NCBI RefSeq assembly: GCF_002860205.1
Contig: NZ_PGVB01000027.1
Span: 1 to 64,000 of the forward strand
DNA length: 64,000 nt
From: Bacillus sp. T33-2
GTDB taxonomy: Bacteria; Bacillota; Bacilli; Bacillales; Cytobacillaceae
Reading direction: 5' to 3'
The notes under the pieces are model-generated. The model had not been told where the DNA came from and did no database searches. It saw only the letters and a program-made list of their open reading frames with translations. Each line of letters opens with the position of its first letter. The first letter of the stretch is position 1. Below, piece after piece: positions 50,466 through 59,109 of the stretch. Both the position numbers and the translations under genes were made by a program.

Positions 50466-51330
50466 TGGCCTGGACGCAGTTGCAAAAGTGGATATGTCAG
50501 TTCATAAAGGCTCGATTTATGGTTTGGTCGGCTCGAATGGTGCTGGCAAAACAACACTTTTAAAGCTGATTGCCGGTATCTACCGGCAGGACAATGGCGA
50601 CGTGACAGTAAATGGAGAGGCAGTTTACGAAAATGTTGGTTTAAAGGACAGCATCTTTTTTATTCCTGATTACCCATACTTTTTTCCACAATACACGATT
50701 ATACAAATGGCCAATTTTTATAAAAGTGTTTATGCGGGCTGGGACGACGGCCGTTTTAACAGACTGCTGGAACTGTTTGAAATCGATATGAAGAAAAAAC
50801 TGCACACCTACTCAAAAGGGCTGCAAAGACAGACAGCTTTCATATTGGCATTATCGACGATGCCAGAAATATTGCTTCTTGATGAACCGATGGACGGCCT
50901 CGACCCGGTGGTGAGGAAAAAAGTCAAAAACCTGCTGATCCAGGATGTTGCCGACCGAGAGATGACACTCCTGATATCCTCACATAATTTGCGGGAGATC
51001 GAAGATATTTGCGATCATATCGGAATCCTGCACAAAGGAAAGCTGGTCATTGAGAAAGAGCTTGATGATCTCAAGTCGGATGTACATAAAATACAGGTTG
51101 CTTTTAAAGGGGAAATCCCTGCAGAAATGCTGGAACGACTGAAGCCTTTGCATACCGAAAAACGCGGCAGTGTCCTTTTATGTGTTGTCAGAGGACGAGA
51201 GGACGAGATAAGTACGGTGGTTGACGAGTTTAATCCGGTCATTTTTGATTTGCTTCCACTTACACTAGAGGAAATCTTTATTTATGAAATGGGGGATATT
51301 GGCTATGCCATCAAGAATGTCCTTGTTTAA
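50431..51330 (+). CDS. ABC transporter ATP-binding protein (YtrB-like)
   Basis: 299 residues. Walker A GLVGSNGAGKTTLLKL, Q-loop region FIPDYPYFFPQ, a degenerate signature TYSKGLQRQ (instead of LSGGQ, normal for this subgroup), Walker B LLLDEPMDGLDP, H-loop SSHNLREI. It powers the permease encoded next, with which it overlaps by 26 nt. GGGGGAGG lies before the ATG. Confidence 0.93.
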   Translation: MIRMKNVSKEFDGLDAVAKVDMSVHKGSIYGLVGSNGAGKTTLLKLIAGIYRQDNGDVTVNGEAVYENVGLKDSIFFIPDYPYFFPQYTIIQMANFYKSVYAGWDDGRFNRLLELFEIDMKKKLHTYSKGLQRQTAFILALSTMPEILLLDEPMDGLDPVVRKKVKNLLIQDVADREMTLLISSHNLREIEDICDHIGILHKGKLVIEKELDDLKSDVHKIQVAFKGEIPAEMLERLKPLHTEKRGSVLLCVVRGREDEISTVVDEFNPVIFDLLPLTLEEIFIYEMGDIGYAIKNVLV

Positions 51331-53269
51331 TCCAAAGTTTAACCTTCAAATTGCCCGAAGTGTCGGCTGGGTGTCGATTATTTATTTTCTCGGCCTTGCC
51401 TTCGCACTTCCATTAAGGATGTTGATGACTTATTCCAATGAACTCACAAGGGTCAATTTAAAAGTAGATAATCTGTTTCATATCGACCTGCCGATCCAAT
51501 TGGCACTCACTGCCTCAGTACCCATTCTCATCAGTGTGTTTCTTTTCCGCTTTTTACACGTGAAAGCGGCAGCAGACCTGATGCACAGCCTGCCGATAAA
51601 ACGGGAGCGGCTGTTCTTCCATTACACTATTGCAGGCGTTGTTCTATTGCTGGTGCCTGTGATCGCCATTGCGTTAATAGTCTTGATCATTCATTCTGCT
51701 TTTGGCTTTGGGATCTACTTTAGCACGGAAGACATCCTTTATTGGGCGAGTACTACAATAGTGTTTGATATCGTCCTGTTTGCGGCGGGTGTTTTTGTGG
51801 CCATGTTGACAGGATTGACTGCTGTCCATGCAGTGTTGACCTATATTTTTGTCCTGTTTCCTGCAGGGATTACACTGCTTGTGCTGTTTAACCTGAAAGT
51901 TTTACTCTACGGCTTCCCGCGGGATCACTACATGAACCTGAACATCGATAAAATGACGCCAATTTCATATGTGGCTATGCTGGAACGGCATACTCTCCAT
52001 TGGGAGGGAACAGTCATTTATTTGCTGATTGCGGCTGTATTATATGGGTTCTCTCTGTTCATCTATAAGAAAAGAAAGGTTGAAGCAGTGTCCCAGGCGA
52101 TTGCGTTTTCCAGCCTTAAATCTATCTTTAAATATGGGGCCACTTTCTGTACCATGCTTCTCGGGGGAATGTATTTCGGGAATGTACAGGGACAACTGGC
52201 GTGGACGATTTTCGGATACGTGCTTGGGGCGATAATCGGGTATTTTGCTGCGGAAATGGTTTTGGAGAAGACATGGAGGGTTTTTAATAAATTTAAGGGG
52301 TTGGCGCTGTATGCTGCAGGCATTTTAATGATCGTGGTTGTTGCCCAGCTACTCGAACCATATGAGGACCGTGTCCCTTCCATGGATAAAGTGAAAAGTG
52401 TATTGTTCACTGACATGCCAATAGGCTATGTGTATGAATATAAATCCCAGACACCAGAACCTTTAACAGGAAAAGAGTCCCTCCAAGATGTTCAGGAGCT
52501 GCACAGTCAGATTGTGGCAGATAAAAAAGAGAATGTAACAGATCAATCCCGCTTTTATGAAAATGTATTTTTCATATATGAGCTAGATAATAGCAAAAAG
52601 ATGATCCGCCAGTACCAGATCGAGAAAAATAAGTATAAGCGATATCTTAAGCCAATCTACGAATCTGCTGAATACAAGCGCAGCACCCGTGACATATTTG
52701 ATTTCAAAACAGAAGACGTGAATAAAATCACCATTACTTCAAACGGTCCAGAAAATCAAAGTGTTAATATTGTTGAAGAAAAAGATTTGAAGGAAGCAGT
52801 TGAGCTTTTAAAGGATGAGGTCCTGCATGAATCCTACGATGAAATGAATCAATCGAATGGGATTAGCTCCAGGGTGGAGATTTTCATTGCCAGGGACAGG
52901 ATCATTCATGTTGATTTTAAGTATTCGTACGATAAGTTTGAACAATGGCTCGAGGAAAAAGGTAAACTCGACGAGGCGAGAGTGTCAGCAGATGATATTG
53001 AACATATCCTGATTGCTTCATACGAAGATGTGCGTTCACCTGAACACAGAGGGAGCGCCCGGGATGTTGTCAGCGAGCTTGAAGGCCAGCCTGGCTCGTT
53101 AAAAATAACGGATAAAAAACGGATTGATTATTGTTTGGAGAATGTCGGCTGGGGTGATTCTGACCAGAAATATGGGGTGCTGATATATTTTAAAGGCATC
53201 GAATATCCGCAAGTTGGCTGGTTTGATAAAGACAATGCTCCCGACTTTGTCATCAATCATTTCAAATAG
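51305..53269 (+). CDS. ABC transporter permease (YtrC/D-like, with extracytoplasmic C-terminal part)
   Basis: About 654 residues. Nine or so transmembrane helices lie in residues 15-345, including the motif ADLMHSLPIKRERLFFHYTI typical of ABC-2 permeases of this group. From ~residue 350 to the end there is a large hydrophilic domain (DUF6449-like by position). ATG 51305 has GGGGGA 9 nt upstream; ATG 51284 lacks a site. Regulated with the GntR gene; substrate unknown, possibly lipid II-targeting peptides by analogy. Confidence 0.85.
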   Translation: MPSRMSLFNPKFNLQIARSVGWVSIIYFLGLAFALPLRMLMTYSNELTRVNLKVDNLFHIDLPIQLALTASVPILISVFLFRFLHVKAAADLMHSLPIKRERLFFHYTIAGVVLLLVPVIAIALIVLIIHSAFGFGIYFSTEDILYWASTTIVFDIVLFAAGVFVAMLTGLTAVHAVLTYIFVLFPAGITLLVLFNLKVLLYGFPRDHYMNLNIDKMTPISYVAMLERHTLHWEGTVIYLLIAAVLYGFSLFIYKKRKVEAVSQAIAFSSLKSIFKYGATFCTMLLGGMYFGNVQGQLAWTIFGYVLGAIIGYFAAEMVLEKTWRVFNKFKGLALYAAGILMIVVVAQLLEPYEDRVPSMDKVKSVLFTDMPIGYVYEYKSQTPEPLTGKESLQDVQELHSQIVADKKENVTDQSRFYENVFFIYELDNSKKMIRQYQIEKNKYKRYLKPIYESAEYKRSTRDIFDFKTEDVNKITITSNGPENQSVNIVEEKDLKEAVELLKDEVLHESYDEMNQSNGISSRVEIFIARDRIIHVDFKYSYDKFEQWLEEKGKLDEARVSADDIEHILIASYEDVRSPEHRGSARDVVSELEGQPGSLKITDKKRIDYCLENVGWGDSDQKYGVLIYFKGIEYPQVGWFDKDNAPDFVINHFK

Positions 53270-53308
53270 AATATAGTCGGGATGGCCTGGGATAAGGAGA
53301 GTGTGAGG

Positions 53309-53845
53309 ATGGGATATACGAATAAGCTGGAAATTGATTTTAATGAGCTGGTATTAACATATTCGAAGAAGTTGTACCAGGTTGCATATGCCGTTACGAG
53401 AGACGTCCATGTTGCAGAAGATGTAGTCCAGGAAACCTTTATTAAAGCATTTAAAAAAATCGGATCCATCAACGATCATGCAAAAATTGGGGCCTGGCTT
53501 TCGTCCATAGCCGCCAGGACAGCTATTGACTTTATCCGGGCGGAAAGAAGGAAAAAATGTTTCCCTGTCGACCAACTGATAATGGAACAGGTGGGCAATG
53601 GCTTGGCTATTAAGGAAAGCGTCGAGGGCGAAGTTGAAGCAGCTTTGCTAAAAGAAGAAATCCTGGATTTGGTGAATCTTTTGACATATGAACATCAAGA
53701 AATACTCCTGTTAAAAGCAAACTTTGGCCTGAAGGAAGATGAGATCGCCCAGCAGCTCGAACTGAGATCTTCTACTGTAAAAACAAGGCTTTACAGGGCT
53801 CGCAAGCAACTCAAAGGATTTTTGTCACAGAAAAATACTGCGTAA
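53309..53845 (+). CDS. ECF-type RNA polymerase sigma factor
   Basis: About 178 residues. Region 2 is LVLTYSKKLYQVAYAVTRDV, then AEDVVQETFIKAFKKI; region 4 is LVNLLTYEHQEILLLKANFG, then EIAQQLELRSSTVKTRLYRA. ATG 53309 has AAGGAGAG upstream. No anti-sigma factor gene follows; a terminator does. It lies 39 nt after the permease gene, so it may be transcribed with the GntR-ABC operon. Its target promoters are unknown; TGAAAC/CGTA promoters in this window are candidates only. Confidence 0.9.
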   Translation: MGYTNKLEIDFNELVLTYSKKLYQVAYAVTRDVHVAEDVVQETFIKAFKKIGSINDHAKIGAWLSSIAARTAIDFIRAERRKKCFPVDQLIMEQVGNGLAIKESVEGEVEAALLKEEILDLVNLLTYEHQEILLLKANFGLKEDEIAQQLELRSSTVKTRLYRARKQLKGFLSQKNTA

Positions 53846-53852
53846 TATTGAA

Positions 53853-53890
53853 GGGGTCACTGCGTTTGAGGACGGTGACCCTGTTTTTTA
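53853..53890 (+). terminator. Rho-independent terminator
   Basis: GGGTCAC / GTGACCC stem followed by a T run. Confidence 0.85.
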
Positions 53891-54057
53891 TTTGAAGTTA
53901 AACATGAGGGAAATCCGCGAGCGGTTAAAAAAAATAGACAAAAGTCGACGAAACGGGTACGCTAATTAATGAAAAAATTGAGTTGTCAATAGGGATTAAT
54001 ATCTTTTACATAATCAAATCATCTTAAGTGACAGGCAATGAAAGGAGATGTTCTGAT

Positions 54058-55083
54058 TTGGCGAACATGTTTAAATACTCTATGGATGTAAGAGGACTTG
54101 ATTTTCAATGGGATATCGAAAAAGGTCAATTTCTGTTTGAACGGGAAGATGCGGTACTCTTCTGGATTTCCTCTGCGATGAAAACATTTTTCGACACGAT
54201 TGAGGAGGTTTCCGGTGAGGAGGCAGCAAGTATCGTATTAGAAACAACAGGATTCAGGCAAGGTTTGGTCGTAAGTGAGTATTTTACCAACCTGAAAAAC
54301 GTCAGCATCGAAGAGGCAGCCGAGCTAATCCCGAGTACATATGCTTCTGCAGGATGGGGCCGGGCTTATATTAAGGATCTGAACACTGAAACGAAAACAG
54401 TGACGATGGAGCTGAAGAACAGCTGGGAATATAAAATCAATAAGGCTCAGGGCAAGAAAACGGCTGGAACCTATCTGTCGGCCCATTACGCCGGCATCTT
54501 CACCGGCTTGTTCGGGACGAACATGTGGTTCAGGGTGACAAGGAGCCAAATCGAGGGATACGAAACCGACATTGTGGAGTATTTCCCTTCCGAAATCACA
54601 GTAGCAAAAAATATCCATGAGCTAGCCAGAAGAAAAGAGTCGGAGCACATCAGGGAGCTTGAAGCGCTCGTCGAAGACAAGACCCGTGAGCTGCAGGATC
54701 TTGTAAAAGAGATATCTTCCCCGATCATTCCTGTCCTCGAAGGGATTGTTGTCGTGCCGCTAATCGGAAAATATGATGAGTCCCGGGCTGAAGACCTGCT
54801 CGTCAAAACGTTGCACAACCTTCCGAAGTACCAGGCAAAATACCTTGTTCTTGATCTTACAGGATTGGATAAAGAACTTAGCGGCTACAGTGCAGAGTTT
54901 ATTGGAAAACTCGCATCAGCCGCTGCCTTGATTGGAACAGAAACGATCCTGGTCGGAATTTCGGCGGAACTCGGAATCAGCATTACACAAGCAAACATAA
55001 ACTTGGCAAAATTTAACTGCTTCCAAACGTTGCAGCATGGAATTTATCATTCACTCGCACAGTCTGGAAGGCAAATTATATAA
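54058..55083 (+). CDS. RsbR-like STAS protein with V4R-like sensor domain
   Basis: 341 residues. Residues ~1-190 resemble a V4R-type ligand domain (ending GKKTAGTYLSAHYAGIFTGL, then RVTRSQIEGYETDIVEYFP). A charged linker helix follows (ELEALVEDKTRELQDLVKEI). The C-terminal STAS domain starts SSPIIPVLEGIVVVPLIGK, with YLVLDLTGL holding the Thr that matches RsbR T171. The second RsbR phospho-site position appears to be Val (LVGIS). TTG 54058 has AAAGGAGA 9 nt upstream. No rsbS or rsbT is adjacent. Confidence 0.78.
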   Translation: MANMFKYSMDVRGLDFQWDIEKGQFLFEREDAVLFWISSAMKTFFDTIEEVSGEEAASIVLETTGFRQGLVVSEYFTNLKNVSIEEAAELIPSTYASAGWGRAYIKDLNTETKTVTMELKNSWEYKINKAQGKKTAGTYLSAHYAGIFTGLFGTNMWFRVTRSQIEGYETDIVEYFPSEITVAKNIHELARRKESEHIRELEALVEDKTRELQDLVKEISSPIIPVLEGIVVVPLIGKYDESRAEDLLVKTLHNLPKYQAKYLVLDLTGLDKELSGYSAEFIGKLASAAALIGTETILVGISAELGISITQANINLAKFNCFQTLQHGIYHSLAQSGRQII

Positions 55084-55091
55084 TACAAAAA

Positions 55092-55148
55092 GTGCCTTGC
55101 TTCCGATTGCGCTGATTAACATCAGCGCTGGTGGCCGCACTTTTTTTG
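55092..55148 (+). terminator. Rho-independent terminator
   Basis: AGTGC...GCAC outer stem and GCGCTGATTAACATCAGCGC inner hairpin, then seven Ts. Confidence 0.85.
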
Positions 55149-55150
55149 TT

Positions 55151-55275
55151 CAACTTAATTTAAACGGAAGATTACTTCATTTAAACAAAAAACTCTTTAT
55201 TTAGGCGAAAACCTCCTTCATTTGAGCGAAAATGAAGATGATTTAAGCAAAAAGTAATTTAATTCACGTAAAAGA
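55151..55275. repeat. Tandem repeat array D, 20-21-bp period, six degenerate units
   Basis: Anchor words TAAACGGAAG (55161), TTAAACAAAA (55181), TTAGGCGAAA (55201), TTGAGCGAAA (55222), TTAAGCAAAA (55243) and TTCACGTAAA (55263) lie 20-21 bp apart, each preceded by a CTTCATT-like word. The style is close to array A. It fills the gap between the RsbR-like gene and the terminator of the FtsH-like gene. Confidence 0.75.
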
Positions 55276-55302
55276 TACAAATGTTGTTTCTAAGCGTTCA
55301 GG

Positions 55303-55336
55303 ATAAAAAAAGCACCGGCATCCACCGGTGCATCTG
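55303..55336 (-). terminator. Terminator of the FtsH-like gene (minus strand)
   Basis: GCACCGG / CCGGTGC stem; seven Ts follow on the minus strand. Confidence 0.9.
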
Positions 55337-55345
55337 TTCAATATA

Positions 55346-57091
55346 TTATGCATAAATCAACTCTTCTGAATTTAGCGGAAGCCGAACGTTTACAATGTCC
55401 TGCACTTCGCCGCCTTCGAGTGTTTCCTTCTTTAAGAGAGCCTCAACTAAAAGCTTAAATTGTGGTTCGTGTGACTTTATGATCAGTTCCGATTTTTCGA
55501 GGGCATCATGGAACAATTCCTGCATCTTTTTATCTTTGTCATTTTTATTGAACGTTAACGTGAAACCGTCCTGCAATAGGCCAGTATCAACCATTTGTTC
55601 AATGATTTGCTTTGCCTGCTGTACGTCACCGCTCACTCCGATGCTATGTTCTCCGAGGAACATCCTCTCTGCGACCCCGCCAGCAAGGATCATGGCCACG
55701 CGGTCAAGCAGATCACTTGTGGTGGATAAATGCAGCTCTTTCGGAATTGGTGCAACATATCCGAGCGCCTGGCCTCGCGGAACAATTGTTGCTTTCCTTA
55801 CCGAACCTGGCTTTGTAACCGCAGAAACAAGGGCATGGCCTGATTCATGGATGGCAACGCGGCGCTTTGTGTCCAAATCATTAAGTTCCCGGGAAGTGCT
55901 TCCGAGTATTGTCCGGTCAAGCGCGTAATCGATGTCGCTTTTCTGGATGATATCCTGACCGTTCCTGAGTGCGCGCCTGCTGGCAGTTGCAAAAAGTGAA
56001 TGCAGCTCGGCTCCTGAGAAACCAGACGTACTTTCAGCAAGTTCATCAAGGGAAGAAAGCACATCGTCCGCAATATTTTTACCCGCAGTGTGGATATTGA
56101 TGATTTCGCGCCGTCCTTTCGTGTCAGGGAGGGCTACATTAAATGAAAAATCCACCCGTCCTGGCCGCAGGAACGCTTCATCAAGCATATCTTTGCGGTT
56201 AGTTGCAGAAATGAAGAGAATGCCATCATTTGAATGGCCGCCGTCAAGCTGGACAAGGAGTTCAGTCAACGTTTTTTCGGCCTCTCCGCCGTCGTGCGGT
56301 TTTCTCTTTCCTGCCAATGCATCAACTTCATCGATGAAAACGACAGCCGGGGTATGCTTCCTTGCGTTCTGGAAAAGGCTGCGCACACGTGAAGCTCCTA
56401 CACCGATAAACATTTCATTGAAAGAAGAACCGCTTGCTGAAAAGAAATTCGCATTAAGTTCGCGTGCCATTGCCTGGGCAAGCAGTGTTTTTCCTGTTCC
56501 CGGAGGGCCATAAAGCAGGATTCCCTTTGGAGGTTTAATTCCCAGCTTGGCCGCCCTTTGCGGCTCTTTAAGTATGGACAGAGTCTGCAGGATTTCTTCT
56601 TTCATTTCCTCTGGCAAGCCCCCCACATCTTTTAGTGTAATGTTTGGAATCGGGGAGGGTTTTGACAAACTGTTTTTCATTTTACTGCCTGCGCCAATGC
56701 CGCCCTGCGTCTTCTTCTGGACAACCAGGGCCCCGGCCACCAGCAGTACAAGCAAGCCGCCCATCAACCATTTGCCGTATTTACTGTTGCTGGAATACGA
56801 ATACTTAACGTTGAAGGTTTCTACCAATTTATCGACCATTTGGCTGTTTGGAGGGACTTGGGATACATATTTCGCATCCTTTGTTTCTAAATGAAGTGTT
56901 CCATCATATTGCTCTATAAGAATAGCAGTTTCCCCATCCAGGTTTTGGACAGTTTTCACCAAAGATGAAAACGGTACACTGATCTCGGGATCTGCTTTTT
57001 GAACAAACCAAGTAATGCTTGCAACCATGATTACAACGAAGGCTGCAATTAGCGGGAGGAATTTAGAGACAAGTTTCGAATTGGAATTCAA
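55346..57091 (-). CDS. FtsH-like membrane AAA metalloprotease (paralogue)
   Basis: 581 residues. Two membrane helices (~12-29 and ~107-124) enclose an external domain. AAA module: Walker A GPPGTGKT (195-202), Walker B VFIDEVDA (251-258), and a second-region SATNRKDMLD, then FLRPGRVDFSF. The zinc protease motif HESGH is at 415-419 and the distal Asp region is GVSGDVQQAKQI. It is shorter than housekeeping FtsH (~640) and lacks its acidic tail; the pore motif reads MFIGVGASR as usual. Probably an accessory FtsH. Confidence 0.88.
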   Translation of the reverse strand: MNSNSKLVSKFLPLIAAFVVIMVASITWFVQKADPEISVPFSSLVKTVQNLDGETAILIEQYDGTLHLETKDAKYVSQVPPNSQMVDKLVETFNVKYSYSSNSKYGKWLMGGLLVLLVAGALVVQKKTQGGIGAGSKMKNSLSKPSPIPNITLKDVGGLPEEMKEEILQTLSILKEPQRAAKLGIKPPKGILLYGPPGTGKTLLAQAMARELNANFFSASGSSFNEMFIGVGASRVRSLFQNARKHTPAVVFIDEVDALAGKRKPHDGGEAEKTLTELLVQLDGGHSNDGILFISATNRKDMLDEAFLRPGRVDFSFNVALPDTKGRREIINIHTAGKNIADDVLSSLDELAESTSGFSGAELHSLFATASRRALRNGQDIIQKSDIDYALDRTILGSTSRELNDLDTKRRVAIHESGHALVSAVTKPGSVRKATIVPRGQALGYVAPIPKELHLSTTSDLLDRVAMILAGGVAERMFLGEHSIGVSGDVQQAKQIIEQMVDTGLLQDGFTLTFNKNDKDKKMQELFHDALEKSELIIKSHEPQFKLLVEALLKKETLEGGEVQDIVNVRLPLNSEELIYA

Positions 57092-57277
57092 TTAATCATC
57101 TCCTTAAAATGTCTATTTACCATTATAAATAATAACCCTATGTAATAAATAGGGAAATAGTAATATAGTTGTTGGTAATTTAATGAAATTCTGAAATTCA
57201 TGTTTAATTATTGACATTGATAGTTCATTTGATAAGTAACTGAAAAATGGAAATGAGACGTAAAAATCAGAAAACGT

Positions 57278-57305
57278 TGAAACCTCATCGAAGATACAAC
57301 GTAAA
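57278..57305 (+). promoter_or_regulatory. ECF sigma-type promoter (sigma-W-like)
   Basis: TGAAAC (57278-57283), 16-nt spacer, CGTAAA (57300-57305): the closest of the three matches to the sigma-W pattern. It lies 49 nt before the small glycine-rich protein ATG. Confidence 0.65.
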
Positions 57306-57353
57306 TTCAAGGAAGTTATATGAATAATTTTTATGAGGGGTGGGTGGGGAAAA

Positions 57354-57566
57354 ATGTTAGTGGTTGTATTTATACTGGTGGTAGCGGGAGCGGCGTTTAT
57401 TGGCATGGTGGCAGATGGGGGAGGGACAAAAAGAAGGTCCGGATTCATGCCAGGTTCCTTTGATTCGAATTGGGGCCCGTCTGATTTTTCGTCCGGGTCG
57501 AATAATGGCGGCTCATGTGATGGCGGAGGTTTCGGTGGTGGAGACGGAGGGTGCGGCGGCAGTTGA
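57354..57566 (+). CDS. Small membrane protein with Gly/Cys-rich tail
   Basis: 70 residues. One transmembrane helix (MLVVVFILVVAGAAFIGMVA) is followed by a Gly/Ser-rich segment and the tail CDGGGFGGGDGGCGGS. GGTGGGG precedes ATG 57354. The tail resembles that of the protein at 8350, and both have ECF-type promoters. Divergent from the FtsH-like gene. Function unknown. Confidence 0.65.
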   Translation: MLVVVFILVVAGAAFIGMVADGGGTKRRSGFMPGSFDSNWGPSDFSSGSNNGGSCDGGGFGGGDGGCGGS

Positions 57567-57667
57567 ACCACCAAAAGTTTCGCAAGTCAGATAAATCAAT
57601 TGTATTCCTGTAGCTTATTTTTGTACAGCGGAACGACTTTGATGCAAAACAAATATTTCCTCATGCA

Positions 57668-57698
57668 AAAGGCTCTCATACGCAGAGAGCCTTTTAGT
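57668..57698. terminator. Terminator between converging genes
   Basis: AAAGGCTCTC / GAGAGCCTTTT stem, usable from both sides. Confidence 0.85.
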
Positions 57699-57714
57699 CA
57701 AAATAAGCGCCAGT

Positions 57715-58143
57715 TCAATAATTATCTCTTTCAAGCCGGGCTTGGTCAATTTCGCCGTTCTTCTGATTATACCCGGTACTTTCGATGTAGCCTCCGCCGA
57801 TTTCACCAGGAGCATGGTTACTGTACAAAATAATTTTCCCGGCATTTACATCACCAACATATTCCTTCGCTTCTTCATCAGACAATCCAAGCCCCCTAAG
57901 CTTTTCATAGACAGTGCCCATAAGTGAGGATGTTGCACCTGCTAAGCCACCACCGTCCCTGCTGCCAGTTGTATCAAAGGTTTCCACAGTTGCTCCTGTT
58001 TGCCCTTCTACCCGCGAATGGTCTCGTTCTGTTTTAGCGATGATCGACAGATCCTGCACATCGTAGCCATCATTTCGTAATTGTTCAATCGCACTTGTTA
58101 CTTCCGTCTGTGAATTGTACACACCTAAAATTTTCTTGTCCAC
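57715..58143 (-). CDS. General stress protein (YflT domain, GspM-like)
   Basis: 142 residues. The N-terminal YflT/heat-induced stress domain reads MDKKILGVYNSQTEVTSAIE, then GYDVQDLSIIAKTERD; a Gly-rich middle and DEEAKEYVGDVNAGKIIL follow. In B. subtilis such proteins belong to the sigma-B general stress regulon; molecular function unknown. The GTG start has TTGGAGG upstream, and a good sigma-B promoter lies 44-69 nt before it. Confidence 0.88.
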   Translation of the reverse strand: MDKKILGVYNSQTEVTSAIEQLRNDGYDVQDLSIIAKTERDHSRVEGQTGATVETFDTTGSRDGGGLAGATSSLMGTVYEKLRGLGLSDEEAKEYVGDVNAGKIILYSNHAPGEIGGGYIESTGYNQKNGEIDQARLERDNY

Positions 58144-58186
58144 AGTATTCAGCCTCCAATTTTGAATGTTAATCCATATACTTCCT

Positions 58187-58212
58187 ATTCCCTTAGGAGA
58201 GCGGTTACAAAC
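58187..58212 (-). promoter_or_regulatory. Sigma-B-type promoter of the YflT-domain gene
   Basis: On the minus strand GTTTGT (58212-58207), 14-nt spacer, GGGAAT (58192-58187), close to GTTTAA-N12-15-GGGTAT. Confidence 0.68.
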
Positions 58213-58309
58213 AGTAGATAGGTGGCATTATTCCCTTCATATGGAATGAACGAGAAACCGTTGACAGGAAATAATATTAGAGATCACCTATAGAAAGGAT
58301 GGGAAATGG

Positions 58310-59053
58310 ATGTCATTAGAATGGTTTGACCGTGTGGCAGGGGAGCTTCAGGATCACCTCGAGTCCATATGCGCAAAATATGATGAAACCGGCTATATGA
58401 AAATCGACCGGAGTGCGAAACATCCCCGGATTGAATTTTTTGTTGAGACGGAAGATGATGAACGAGAATACTTCTGCACTTTGTTGTTTGATCCCCATAA
58501 TGAAGAGTTCTATATAGAAAATTACGATCTCGATCTGGACCAGCCCGCCCGGGTGATTTTAACGGACATTGAAGATATAGTGGATGCTGTGCATGAAACA
58601 TTCCACGATTTTATGAATGATGATTATTATGTAGAAGTAGATGACGATGAATATTATGCTGACGGTGCAGGCATGGCAGACTATGACGATGGTTTAGCTG
58701 GCCGGGTTGACGCAGCTCATGACGACTTTGAAGTTGAATACTATGTTGGAGAAGCTGAAGTTGACGATGAGGGCTTGTTCGATGAAGTAGATGTTGAATG
58801 GGAAACGCCTGAAGTAACAGCCTTCATGCAAGAAGATGAAGTTGAAGTCACCTACCAGTTCGGAGTAGTTTCGGAAACCGGGGATGGGGTTTTAAGAAGG
58901 GTGAACCGGATCTGGACGGAAGATGATGAACTGATCAAGGATGAAACGAACTTTATTTTTACGAAGGAAGAAGCGGGCACGATCATTGCCATGATCGCAA
59001 GCCATATGGATTCAATGAAGGGATATAACGATTTTGATATCGACCTTCAATAA
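58310..59053 (+). CDS. Highly acidic protein, unknown function
   Basis: 247 residues. The N-terminal ~100 residues look globular (MSLEWFDRVAGELQDHLESI; ARVILTDIEDIVDAVHETF). An Asp/Glu/Tyr-rich stretch follows (YYVEVDDDEYYADGAGMADY), then a second folded part (VTYQFGVVSETGDGVLRRVN). The acidic part could bind metal ions or mimic nucleic acid, but that is speculation. AAAGGATGGG precedes the ATG. Unrecognised. Confidence 0.7.
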   Translation: MSLEWFDRVAGELQDHLESICAKYDETGYMKIDRSAKHPRIEFFVETEDDEREYFCTLLFDPHNEEFYIENYDLDLDQPARVILTDIEDIVDAVHETFHDFMNDDYYVEVDDDEYYADGAGMADYDDGLAGRVDAAHDDFEVEYYVGEAEVDDEGLFDEVDVEWETPEVTAFMQEDEVEVTYQFGVVSETGDGVLRRVNRIWTEDDELIKDETNFIFTKEEAGTIIAMIASHMDSMKGYNDFDIDLQ

Positions 59054-59069
59054 TATAACAGCGAAAAAA

Positions 59070-59102
59070 CAATACACCGGTTTTGGCCGGTGTATTGTTT
59101 TT
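59070..59102. terminator. Bidirectional terminator
   Basis: CAATACACCGG / CCGGTGTATTG stem with A run on the left and T run on the right; shared with galU. Confidence 0.92.
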
Positions 59103-59109
59103 GCATGAA

